A DNA stretch of 64,000 bases. It comes from Arcuatula senhousia. Taxonomy: Eukaryota; Mollusca; Bivalvia; Mytilida; Mytilidae. Positions within the stretch are counted from its first letter, which is position 1; each line of letters opens with the position of its first letter. The stretch covers positions 55,562,203 to 55,626,202 of the forward strand of contig OZ020313.1 of the NCBI GenBank assembly GCA_963971305.1, in the 5' to 3' direction. The notes under the pieces are model-generated. The model searched no databases, was not told the origin of the DNA, and worked only from the letters and a program-made list of their open reading frames with translations. This document shows, piece by piece, positions 25,826 through 37,427 of this stretch. The translations under genes and the position numbers were made by a program.

Positions 25826-26828
25826 CTAACTGAAATGGATTAATAAATGTCCCTATAAGGCACTTTTGACACGTTTGATATTTTTTTTACTTCAGAAATC
25901 GTACTGCTTTTACCAGTGCCGTGTTTCCATCTCCATGCCATTACTCTATGCCATTACATTAGTTACAACGGATATACGAATACAAAGCGAGGTCTTTGCG
26001 ACGCCGTGTTTCCTTCGCACCACCTTCGGAGAGCTTCTTGTTTTATTCGTGCCGCCATCGTACGATAAATTAATCCGATGACACTAAGAAGGCAACACGA
26101 AATCAGAAGATGCTTTCACGAAGGCATTACGATAGAAAGGATGGATTAACGAACACAACACGAACAAGGACCTTCGCACGAACCTTCGGGAGTTTTTTAA
26201 CATGTTAAAAAATTAGGAAGGCATTACGAAGTTGCTCCCGAAGTTGGAATATTTCAGCCGATGGTTCTACGATGAAAAAAGATGGCAACACGAATAGCGC
26301 GATTTGAATACGATCACTTCCGATTTTGAAAATATCCATAATCGTGTTTCCATCGGGGTCAAAATCGGGATAGTGTGACGCCAGCATAACCAGTAGTTCC
26401 TTCTGTGGAATTTTTCTGACTTCGGGGTAAACTTCGTAGGTCCTCCGAATTTTTTTAACATGTTAAAAAACTGCCGAAGGTTCGTGCGAAGGTCCTTGTT
26501 CGTGTTGTGTTCGTTAATCCATCCTTTCTATCGTCATGCCTTCATGGAAGCATCTTCTGATTTCGTGTTGCCTTCTAAGTGTCGTCGGTTTCATTTATCT
26601 GACGATGGCGATACGAATGAAACGAGAAGCTCTCTAAAGTGCCGAGGAAACACGGCGTCGCAAAGACCTCGCATTGTATTCGTATATCCGTCGTAACTAG
26701 TGTAATGGCATTGAGTAATGGCACGAAGATGGAAACACAGCACTGGTCAAAGCAGTACGATTTCTGAAGTAAGAAATATCAAACGTGGCAAAAGAGCCAC
26801 AAAGGGACATTTATTAATCAATTTTAGT
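25826..26828. mobile_element. Fold-back element, ~380-bp arms
   Basis: 25826-26212 is the inverted copy of about 26450-26828. Shared blocks include 'ATTAATAAATGTCCCT', 'GTTTGATATTT', 'TTCAGAAATCGTACTGC' and 'AACATGTTAAAAAA'. The spacer of about 240 bp carries the inverted GCTGGCGTCACACT tip that ends at 26384. It splits sequence that is continuous in the opposite arm of the larger inverted repeat (29600-29700). Confidence 0.65.
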
Positions 26829-29595
26829 AAGCACTGTATGGAAAGAGCGAAAGGGAAAAACGGTTGATTTCTGTGCCCCGGTGTAGTTTACTCCTGTGTC
26901 ATTGTGGTATTGTGGGTAAAACAGACGATTGTAAACATCCGAAAGACGAAAATATGTCATTTAGATAGAAAAATAGATATACTAGTGTTGTTAAGGTTCA
27001 TTTTTAGTTTCTTACTTGTCACGCTATTGTTTCTACCCAGTTTTCAACCAATAGATAAATAACTTAAGAAAAATCGCAATGAAAAAACAAAAAGATAAAA
27101 TGTTGAAAATCGCATAATTCCTTGGCACATCTGTGAGCAATTAGTAAGTGTAATTATACTTTATTATTCTTAAGAACATTTTCTACTGTCGAAGATTAGT
27201 AATAGTCTTCTCAAGTGATGTTACAGTGGTGTTTAACTTATGAGGCGAATGTTTATTGTGTGCCCTGCAGCTGTTAAGTTCTGTGCACGCTGTAGTTTAT
27301 TTGAGAGCAGTTTTTAAAGTAGCGAAAGTTTATTTATGTGTTTTGATAAAACTTATCAAAATAGAAAAAGCCTTTTATTTATAGAAAAGCTCATTTCTAA
27401 GTAGCAGTTTGCGTTTTCAATCCTTATTTGATAGAATATCTCATGAAAGGTTAACAAAAAACCTACAATAGATAACTGATTTGTTGTTTTGTAAACACTC
27501 AATAAAATGGGTTGAAGAAATGCTGTCGTTTAGTTCCGAGTTTACGAATGTTGATTTCTGTGCTGCAAAAATGTTTGTAGTTTATTTCTGTGCTATTTAT
27601 TTTTATTATTTGATGTAATAACATGAATGTGCTTCCAATTAAGGCTAGAAGCACTGATGGAAAGAGTTTTTTTTTCAATTTCAGAAATCTAAAATGGATT
27701 AATTTAAATGCGAATATTGTGAATTTTCTTCTGGCATATTCGACGATACTATTTTGCATTTTGTCCACAAACATCCTAAGGAAAAAGTAAATATTTGTCA
27801 CCCGCTGCAACGCGACGGAGGGACATGGTAATGGTCTTTGTCAGTCCGTCCGTGCATCCGTCACACTTTTGTGAGCACAACTCCTCTGAGACCGCTCAAC
27901 AGATTTTGATGAAATTTTGTAGGATTGTTCGTCATGATATGTAGTTGTTCATATCGCACCGCCATTTTGATTCATTTTAGGTCATAGGAACACTTTGTGA
28001 GATCTACTTCCCTGAAACCGCTCAACGGATTCTAAAGAAATTTTGTAGGGTTGTTTGTCATGATATGTAGTTGATCCTTTTCCAATGCAATTTTAATTCT
28101 TCAAATTTTAGTTAATTTTAAACTTTAATACGGCGGCGGGGGACATTGGCTACCTGTAGCAATCTTTAAAAATTAGAGTGGATGAGAAAAAGAACAAGTT
28201 TAAACATTTAAGATTTGATTCTAAACCAGAAGATGCTATTTTAAATGGACAAAACATATTACCAGATGAAAAAAAAATTACAATTATCGTTTTTGACTTC
28301 GATGATGTTTTAGAACCCCCATTGTCTATTGAAGATTTTTATTGTGCGGAAATATTATTTTGAAATGTTATCATAAACAAATCGACTACTGTAAACCAGG
28401 AAATCAAGACAGTTTTATTTTGCGATTTTCGCGCTGTCATTGCTGCACCTAAATTGAAAAAAAAAAATACACGGCAAGAAATGTGTCCTCCATTGTAGTC
28501 AAAATGGACAATAAGATTACAGTGCAATTTTTAAACTGTGTGAACTAAAGCTCAGTATCCTACCAGGAAAAGCAAAGATGGTGCCAAAACAATATCCCAG
28601 GTTTACAGAATACAAAAAATATTCAATACATGTATGAATATAGATTTTAGAGGACGACAATTTGATTTTGAAGGGGGGATGGCAGTTTTTGTAAATTAAT
28701 ATTCCGGCCTGGAAAAAGTTGAAAATAAATAATCTGGCCTCAGTTTGCAAGAAAATTGATAATCTGTCCCAAGATCCTAGTGCTCAATTAAGTTATTGTA
28801 TGCAGAAAATAAATATTCTTGTCGGGTAGGGGCGAAAAATAATTGTTCTTGCCCGCAAAATTTTGAAAATAAATAATCTGTCTCGACCGCAACTGCGAGC
28901 CCCCCCTCAAAATCAAATGGTTGTCCCCTTACCACAAATAAATTTTGTCGTGCTTTGTTTAAAAGAGCTTAATATATTATTTCTGTAAATTATAGAATAA
29001 GTAAAACATTAGATGGTTTAGACAGGAATTGTAATTGAACACTTGTTTTAAAATGATCCTGGTTTGGAGTTAGAATTAAAGTTATATTTCCATTATTTGA
29101 TCTGATTTTCTATGGCCAAGTATTTATAGCTCAGAACGAAACATTTGCAACCACACAAATAAACTTCCGCAGGCTCTGAAATATACATTCGCATGTAGAA
29201 AATCAGCACAGAAATATACATTCGCACTGCAAATTTTAACACTTACTTTTATTTCATCGATCTGTCTAGAACCTTTGCATTATTAAACTTTATTTATAAA
29301 CAATAAAATTCTTTATATACTTAACTTCACGATGAACACGTTTTGTTCAATTTATTTTCATCTGCAAGTGTTTTATTGACGTAATTTGTCAAAAAAAACG
29401 TGTTTTATTTTTAAATTTATGACTTTTTGTGATAAAAAATAGCTTATGACATAAAAATGCAAGTAAAACTTGAATTAACTAGATCGTTACTATCTAATGT
29501 TGAAATCACCGATGCTGCAAGATATGTAGTTATTCAATAATTAAGTAAAAAGGCAGAAAATACAGACGACTTCATTTTGCGCACAGCAATAAACT
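26829..29595. other. Non-coding interior of the long inverted repeat
   Basis: About 2.8 kb with no convincing gene. It includes a dispersed repeat at about 27800-28110 with 'GTCAGTCCGTCCGTGCATCC' and two copies of a block around 'CAACAGATT...GAAATTTTGTAGG' (about 27898 and 28022). A short open stretch at 28178-28363 (KITIIVFDFDDVLEPP) has no ATG and no recognisable family. Confidence 0.45.
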
Positions 29596-30404
29596 ACATC
29601 GGGGCACAGAAATCAACCGTTTTTCCCTTTCGCTCTTTCCATACAGTGGTAAGGCTTTAGTTCAGGTATGACATGTTACAGTGAATCGTCGAGAAAAAGA
29701 AAAGTACATGTAGCTCAGCTTTTTTTTCTTTTAATTAACATGCAATAGGAGGAAGACTTATAAGACAGCATCTTATGATACAAGTACCTTCGTTAATTCT
29801 CTGTTCATAATTTTCTTGTTTCCAAAAACTAATAAAAGAAATAAAAAAAATGGAACTAGAATGATCAGTCTTAAAAGCACAGGCACTTGGAGCATGGATT
29901 TCATATATGACCCCCCTTTTTTTCTAATACCCCTAACAAAATAAAATTTCGATAAAAATGATTTAATTAGTCTTTTCTTGTCATTTCTAACCATATTATG
30001 TCAAAATATTGCTGTTTTATACTATCCAAAATTTTTACCCACTGGTATACATTCGCTTTATGTATACCAGTGGGTATAAATTAGTTTGTCATATCTGACG
30101 CGATTTGCATTAATAATCTATGCTTTGGTGTAATGTTTCTAGTACATTAACATATATTTGCTGTTATAGGATTGTGTGTGCTTTGGTCAACTCACACAAG
30201 GCACGAACAAACAAGATCTTAACAGTCTCTACATATTAGCTTTAGATCAAATGTCTCATATACTTTTACTAATCGACATCATGGACAGCAGAGGTATACT
30301 TGGAGAGCCTTCGTTTTAACTTGTTATCCATACATAATAATAAGAGGCAGCAAAGGACAATTTATGTAGACTAAACTGTATAATCTTAATATTGCAAATT
30401 GCGT
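29596..30404 (-). repeat. Right arm of the long inverted repeat
   Basis: Matches, inverted, the blocks at 26835-26900, 25600-25800 and 23336-23600 in that order. It is nearly uninterrupted, whereas the left arm has gained the fold-back element and the TA-flanked MITE. It includes the inverted hydrophobic-tail ORF (29773-29994). Confidence 0.6.
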
Positions 30405-31542
30405 TTTTAAGGCCCCCTCACACTTTAAGTGTTAGGATTCTGCATGGTTTTCTGGCAGATTGGCTGTTAATAAAACAACACAAAGCAGCCAAAATGAAAA
30501 CGCGAACTCAAAATGTAATGAGAGTGAGCTCCCAAGTGCGCCGGAATGGTAAGATGTTCCTGCAACACACATGTACAAAAGGATTTATTCATTTGTTTAT
30601 TTATTTATTTTATCGAGCAGTCCCACATCAATTTGAGCTTGAAACAAACAAAAAAAAGTACAAGGCTTTTCTGTTCATTGAATTATTACACGTAGCTCTA
30701 ACAGATGTATTTCCTCGGTCAGTTGGTGCTAGAGTATCAATGTAGATGTGAAAATAACAAAGAAGTACATGTATTATGTAAGTCGCTTTCAATGTGGATA
30801 ACTCGATATTTCCATATCATATAATATTTCTTTGATTGCATGACTAAAGACGAAATTCAAGTTATCACACTCCTCCAAACAGCTGCATTATCACCAAATA
30901 TATTAAGGAAACAGTTTTTTAAGAAAACTTACAGTTTTCCGTGAAAGATAAGGTAAGTCGCATTAATAGTAATACTCAAATAAAATAGTACTCAGAGCCA
31001 TATCTGCAGTTTTTCGAAAAGGGGGGAGGGTCTTCATTCAGTCGACAGTAGACGAAAAGGGGGGGGGGGGGGTGTTCCAGGTTAATCGTAAAACCTTGAG
31101 GAAAAAAACAATTTTCTGAGAAAAGTGGGTGCTCAAACCTCCGAATCACTTCCCTCCTCGAGTCTGCTACTGGTACTGACATATTAAAAATTTTAACTGT
31201 AAGCAAGACCATTCAATGAAGGTAAGAAAGTTTCAATTTCAGTTATCGGACAAGATATAGTTAGTGCTCTTTCTTGTGTAACAAACATTTTTATGGCCCG
31301 ACCACGTACATGACGTATGTGGATCGGCCATTTAGTTTTACCCTTGTCCGTACGTACGCCTGTCCGTAACACTTTGGTTAACCGAGTTCTTGGTTAAGGT
31401 CCATTACTCGGATACTCATTGTTGGGGGTCAATGATATTTTACCACAAGATGGGTCTTGGGTAGGGCTACACCACCCATTAGAAATTAGGTCACTGTGAC
31501 CTATATTTTATACATGAGCGACTTTGGTTAAGTTCTTGGTTT
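30405..31542. other. Non-coding region with one solo GGCCCCCTCACACT tip
   Basis: A TTAA (30407-30410) followed by GGCCCCCTCACACTTTAAG resembles the tip of the 31547-34009 element, but I find no partner for it. A dispersed repeat beginning 'ATGGCCCGACCACGTACATG' lies at about 31290-31540. No gene. Confidence 0.4.
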
Positions 31543-32374
31543 TTAAAGGCCCCCTCACACTTAACCGAATTGCATAAAATAAGGGTTGCGATGACCGGCG
31601 AATAGTAGTTTTTTTAAAAATAGTTTGTAATCGTAATTGATAGTAAGCCATAGTTACCCTTCGTTTTCGGTTTCGTAAGCCTTCGGAAGCCTTTGGAACT
31701 AACAGTTGCGATTCTTCAAATTCGTCGGTTAATTTTGAACATGTTCAAAATTTCCTGACGAATTTAAAATTCGTTTATCATCTGTTTGAAATCTCACCTC
31801 TTATTTAATGTACGATAATTGTTCGTTTATCATTCTTTTATCATTCGTCATGCATCGTCCTTCATCGCGCCAGTCTGATCCCGACGAATCAGTACGATGA
31901 TAAAATATGAATAGCGTATAGAAACGAAGACATGCGTTGGAAAACGTAAATTCGCTTAGAGTCCTATTGCAAAGGGTAACGAAGATAAGCGTTAACTAAA
32001 TTTGATTAAAAAGACAGAAACGAACGCAAGACTAAGATATACTATAACTTCCTATGGATAGCTAATAGATTCATACATGAGCGAATTGCCAGGCCAATAT
32101 TAGTTAGATAAAGAAATAAGTTCTGAATTACATGTAAAATTTCAGATCTCTACGCCTTATAGTTTTAAGTTTAAGTGTTCACAAGACATTGTAGACGGAC
32201 AGAGATGGACGGACGAACAAAGTTAAAAGAAAAGGGCTTGCGCATTTTCGATACCCCCTTCTTTTTGATTATTTGATTACCATTTCGTTGTAGAATTTTG
32301 TGAAAAAAACGTGATTTTTAGTAAATAATGAATGATTACAAGTGCAAACAAGAGGCTAAATAACCTTTAAATGC

Positions 32375-33415
32375 TTAAGCAAAAACAGCTCTTCTCTATC
32401 TGCAATAGTTTTGAATCTATAAGCAAAAAAACACTGTTTTTTCTCCTTTAAAGGGCCATTAACCCTTTAAGGGATCATCTGCCAACTTCGACCCTATGAA
32501 GACTTTTGTAGAGCTTAATGAACTGAATGTTTGAGCAAGCAACAGCTTTTCTCTATCTGCAATTTTTTTTCATTCTATAGGCCAAAAACACTATTTTTCA
32601 CCTTTAAGGGGCTGTAACCCCTATAAGGGGTCATCTGACAACTTTGACCCTATGGAAACTTTGTAAAGCTAAATGAGCGGAACATTTTAGCAAGCACCAT
32701 CTTTTCTCTATCTGCAATAGTTTTAATTCCATAAGCCAAAAACACTATTTTTCGCCTTTAAGGGGCTGTATTCCCTTTAAGGGGTCATCTAACAATTTCG
32801 ACCCTATGGAGACTTTTCTAGAGCTAAATGAGCCGAACATTTTTAGCAAGCAACAGCTTTTCTCTATCTGCAATAGTTTTTATCTTATAGGCCAAAAACA
32901 CTATTTTTCGCCTTTAAGGGGCTGTAACCCCTATAAAGGGTCATCTAAGCAAGCAACAGCTTTTCGCTATCTGCAATAGTTTTCATTCTGTAAGCCACAA
33001 ACATGAATAAACGTCATTTTTCACCTTTCAGGGGCTGTAACCCCTATAGGGGATCATCTGACAACTTCGACCAAATGGAGACTTTTGTAGATTTTTTGAT
33101 GCTGAAGCAGTAGGGTGGCATCAAATTTCATCTATCTCTTATACTTTTTGATTTACAAGCCAAAAACAGTAGTCTGACCCCTTGGTCTATTTTTAGTAAC
33201 AGCCGCCATGTTTTATTAGGGATCAAAAATTAAAACACAAGTTTGGTGCAGGACACCCTAAGGTTCATTCATACCAAGTTTCAATAAATTCTGTTCAGTA
33301 GTTTCAGAGGAGAAGATTTTTGAAAAATTGTTAACGGACGACAGACGACAGACGACGACGGACGCCAAGTGATGGCAATAGTTTATCTGGAAGGTCCAGG
33401 TGAGCTAAAAACTAA
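32375..33415 (-). repeat. CAGGTGAGC-type dispersed repeat, inverted copy
   Basis: Inverted relative of 5271-6255. It carries the same ~155-bp tandem units ('GGGGCTGTAACCCCTATAAG', 'CTTTTCTCTATCTGCAATAG') and ends 'GGACGCCAAGTGATGGCAAT' and 'CCAGGTGAGCT'. No coding potential. Confidence 0.75.
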
Positions 33416-33545
33416 TGATTATTTGATTCCCAGGTACCCCCCACCCCCCCCATGATGACCCTCATTATTATACGCTGCTGTCTTGGGTTTTGGCAGAAAA
33501 AAATGTAAAACCTTTTATTAAAATTATGTAAAGCACCTATTTTCC

Positions 33546-33770
33546 CTAATCTTTGAAGTCCAATATCATAATATTAGCAGTGTCATCAACACTGGCTGTA
33601 TCATCTTCCTGCTGCAAGATAGGTGGTGGTGTTGGGGACTTTGGAGATACAGGAGGGGATTGTGGCTGTGGCATAATTTCCTGATGCGCCCGATATTTTC
33701 GTTCGCCTTCGTTTCGAATCGCACGCCTTAGTAAACCGTCGTTCATTATCTGTTCGTGTTTTCGGGTCAT
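33546..33770 (-). CDS. Doubtful short Pro-rich ORF inside a TTAA element
   Basis: A 74-aa open frame with ATG at 33770. It has a charged N-terminus (RKHEQIMNDGLLRRAIRNEG), then PQPQSPPVSPKSPTPPPIL and an acidic end. No family is recognised. It could be a captured exon fragment or chance. The end of the frame has no supporting polyadenylation or splice evidence. Confidence 0.2.
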   Translation of the reverse strand: MTRKHEQIMNDGLLRRAIRNEGERKYRAHQEIMPQPQSPPVSPKSPTPPPILQQEDDTASVDDTANIMILDFKD

Positions 33771-34009
33771 ATCAACTCTTCGCTCATCTTCGGTTATAAT
33801 TTACTCAATGTAGCCATCCGAAATATCGTGATCCATCGTAAGTCATATTCATTCTTCGCTTACTGTTCATTGATCATAGTTAACAATAGTTAATAATCGG
33901 ATGATTTGGAGGAAATTTTTATTTGAATTTGTTTAATTCGCGCCTATTTTGTCAACTTTCCCATTCGTTACCCTTCGTCTCACTTTTTTCGGTTAAGTGT
34001 GAGGCGGCT

Positions 34010-34110
34010 TTAAGGGAATCGCTGACGAAGTCACAAGCGTGACCACAAGACACGTGCACCATCCGGACAGATGAAGAAGAACCTTCTACGAGCAGTGATA
34101 TTGTATCTGA
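34010..34110 (+). pseudogene. 3' half of the split SAM-domain exon
   Basis: Starts at the TTAA (34010-34013) and reads LRESLTKSQA...PQDTCTIRTDEEEP-like sequence, matching about 39830-39913 inverted, with an in-frame stop in place of the Gly codon seen in the other copy. Beyond about 34085 the two copies diverge. Confidence 0.55.
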
Positions 34111-37100
34111 TCTATCGATAAATTAATTTCAATCAACCTAAATGGTGATAAAACATTTCAAACTCGTATTTTCATTTTTGTATCGTGAACACAGAACAGA
34201 TGCGATCTGTTAAAGTACATCTTATTAACCTTTTAATAATAAAAGTGTTTTCTCTATTTAGTTTTTGTTAATCAATTTGTTTTATATCCAATCGTCTTTT
34301 GCTACAGCAACAGCTAGACCAATGATTCATTACATGTACGGAAGATAGCTAAATTACAGTCTTTGTTAACTTGAGTTTGAATCAAATTATAAGATGTAAA
34401 ACAACTTTATATATATAAACCTTTGAGCTTATGCACACTAGTGAAACCCCGCTTCCAAAATTAGGGGTTGTGTAAATAAACCTAAGTATTCGGTGAACAG
34501 GAAGTAGACGATCTAGGAACATCAGATTGCTAATACGCTATATGGTACTATAGGATAAAGCAATATGCAAATATCAGGCCTTTGCATCATGTATAACAGT
34601 CTTGTAGTTGCTTAGAAAACTTTATATTTATAAATCTCAATATCGTCTATATCTGACGGAAATTTTGCATATATGTCCAATATTTGTAAAACCCCTAGAA
34701 TCCGGTAGACATGAAGTATATATATATATGACATAGGAGAATAAAATTACTATACGCCATAAAGTACTATAATCATACGATAAACATGATAAAGCTATAT
34801 TTATATACAAAATATCAGGCCTCTATGTCATTTAGTCGCTTAGAAAACTTCTTTGAAGCTGGGATATAAAAAGCTTACAATTTAAAAAGACAGAAATGTT
34901 TATAAAAATAACTTAAAAAATCGGGCTTTGGTGTACATGTTTTTACAGTAGCACCATTCAAGTTACCGAAATTCTTTCTACAGGCCAGTGAGAGACCCAG
35001 ATTTTGTTATTTTCTTTCAGACTTTCCGTCTTATATGCACAAATACATGTACACATATACACATAGTGTACTGGCTACATACCGACTTTCATAAATTTCA
35101 TTGTCATATGTACTTGTAGTTTTTAATGAGCTGAGAGCGGATACCTATGATTAAGAAGGCTAATGAAAAGTCTGAAGATCAATGGACAATAAATCCCACA
35201 AAAAATTGAGGATAGAGATTTCTTATTAATTTTGCCCAACTTCATATTTTTGGTGTCCTTGCTACATATCAACTTTCTTTAAGAAGCTGAACGGAATAAG
35301 TGTGACGGACAGACGACAGGACAAACAGACAGGCGGACGGATAGAATAAAAATATGTCTTCCCACAAAGAGGGGGGATAAGCATAACAAAATAAAATAAA
35401 AAACTTGACTGGAATAATAGGCGCTTGATACTAAGAATTGCTATATCTGTTAAGAGTAAAAATGTGTCCAAGGATTGTTTCCTATCTACGTCTTCTGTGT
35501 TTAAGTTTAAAGAGTATAAAATCTTGGTAGGGATTTAGCATAAAGTACAGCTAGTAATAGCTTTTTCGTATACTAGTTCAAGAAAATTCTTCTGACAATA
35601 TTGGTGAAGCAGAAGACTCACAATTCGAAGGATTACCTTTAGCAAAAATGTACTACTATGTTGTCTCGAATGAATAACTGTAAGTTATATATAACACAAT
35701 GGGACGAAAAAGCGAAGGCGAAAAAGATTTGTCAAACTTGCAAAAAAAAAAAATGCAATTAACCAACATTAGGTTAAACAGATGCATATGACCTTGTATA
35801 AACCTTCTTCTCAATCTAAAACTAACTTAACCCTGTAAGTGGGCATTTTTATAAAGGGCAGATGGACGAACGAACGAACCTGAAGATCAATTTACTTTAT
35901 TCACCTCTACTTTTGTAAGCAGCGCAAATGTAGCAAGCAACTTCCTCCTACCAACAGGAATAGGACCTTTCTCTATTGTATGGTTATTTAGATTTCTGTA
36001 TTTGTTTTTGTTATTTTTTGGGTTGCTTTTCATTTTCCCCGCCGAAACGCGAAGCGGGCATATAAAAATATGTCGGGCGTCCATCCGTCCGTTTGTCAGT
36101 CGCACTTTTGCCCGTAACAGATTTCTCAGCTACTAGTAATCCAAGGCTTTCAATATTTGGTATGCAGCTTCAGGTAGGGGTCAAAATAGAAAAAAAATCG
36201 TAACAGAGTTCTATGTTTTTATTATTCGTACGTTTTCCATATTTGGTATGCAGCTTCGGGTAGGGTCAAAAATGGAAATTTTTTCGTAACAGATTTCTAA
36301 GGTACTACTGATCGTACGCTTTCAATATTTGGTATGCAGCTTTAGGTAGGGGTCCCACGACGTGGTGAGATACGTTTCCAGGTCTGCAGTTTACCTACTT
36401 CTTGTTTAACGAGCCGACTTAGCATTTTAAGGGTCATAATGGAAAAACTTTTCGTTCAACATTTCTCAGCTATAACTATTCTTAGGCTGTCGATATTTGG
36501 TATGGAGCTTTAGATAGGGGTCACATATGGTGGGAAGCATTTCCAGGTCTATCGCTTGCCTACCTCCTGTTTAACGAACGGACTTAAAGTTGTTGCCACA
36601 CGGCGGGGGGGGGGGGGACCAGGTATTTCGTTCTTGTTGGTTTTGTTTTTGTTTGTTTGTTTTTTTTTCGAGCGGGGATATGTTAATCCCGGGTTTTTGT
36701 TCTACCATTATTGCATTGTTGATGCACAACCACCATACGACCCGAAACTTTCCTATGTTTTCATTCGTGTATTTGCTAGTCGCTATTTTGATTATTTATC
36801 ATGTTTTGGGACAAGCAGGGAAATCAGTGTACCAAGGACACATTCCTTTTTTATTAGAGATAATTTTCTAAATCAATAAAAGTCATATCAAAATACACTA
36901 GATGATATTAAAACATATTGCACACTCAAAAACTAGACCCTTTTGCCGCACCTATGTACCTATCCCCCCCCTCCGGGCCGAGAAAAAATAATTATCAAAT
37001 ATCTCAGCTCACTGTGGGCCAGTACCAGGATCGTAGAATGTTTACCAAAAGTAACGACTTGCTTCGCAAGTGGTAAGCTTAGCTTTGTTTGTATATTTGC

Positions 37101-37427
37101 GTGTGGTGAGTTTTATCTGAGATCTTTCAATTTAGTTTTTAAATTGACTCCTTTTATTTTTGATTATTGAATAAATCGATTCTTGAGTGGATTTAATTAT
37201 ATAACTATATACAAATGCTTTAGAAATATACTTTGATAATTATTTGGCCTCATCTAAAGTACAAGCTAAATAGTTTATAGTACTTTGCTATATGATGCAA
37301 ATATGCCATCATCTTTACGTATACACTGTATATAGGTTTGAGGTTGAATTGGCTCAAGGCAGTTCTATTAATCGACTATGATACACATCCAATAACAATC
37401 CCATTTTTTTAAAAGGTTAGATGTTAG
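34111..37427. other. Non-coding region with dispersed repeats
   Basis: No convincing gene. A repeat at about 36040-36560 begins 'CCCCGCCGAAACGCGAAGCG' and contains four spaced copies of a block around 'ATATTTGGTATGCAGCTT' (about 36155, 36239, 36327, 36492). The same block occurs inverted near 24325-24350. A CGGACGG-rich patch is at 35300-35345 and a poly-G run at 36604-36616. Short ORFs are low-complexity. Confidence 0.5.

Larger units (their letters stand above)
22971..26384. mobile_element. Probable composite element with GCTGGCGTCACACTATCCCG ends
   Basis: 22971-23035 (CGCTGGCGTCACACTATCCC...) matches the reverse complement of about 26320-26384 over roughly 65-75 bp, including CCCCGATGG and ACACGATTATG. 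A second copy of the tip starts at 23049. The left tip abuts TTAA; the right tip is followed by ATAACC, so the target duplication is not clear. The interior is a mixture of other inserted elements. No transposase ORF is seen. Confidence 0.45.
31547..34009. mobile_element. TTAA-flanked non-autonomous element, CCTCACACTTAACCGAA ends
   Basis: The left end AGGCCCCCTCACACTTAACC follows TTAA at 31543-31546. The right end, inverted AGCCGCCTCACACTTAACC, is followed by TTAA at 34010-34013. TTAA duplications are typical of piggyBac-type transposition. No transposase ORF is present; 33546-33770 on the minus strand is a short Pro-rich open frame. It contains an inverted CAGGTGAGC-type repeat (32375-33415). 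Its right end sits exactly at the break in the SAM-domain exon. Confidence 0.7.

Noticed and set aside
25866..26696. ORFs in the fold-back element arms
   Set aside because: They occur in both arms in unrelated frames and show no family resemblance.
28178..28363. 61-aa open frame with KITIIVFDFDDVLEPP
   Set aside because: It has no ATG, no recognised family, and lies in a repeat interior.
30392..30745. 117-aa ORF beginning in a GGCCCCCTCACACT tip
   Set aside because: The start lies near a transposon end and the sequence shows no domain or consistent composition.
36556..36879. Two overlapping ORFs around a poly-G run
   Set aside because: They arise from low-complexity sequence and a dispersed repeat; no domain.
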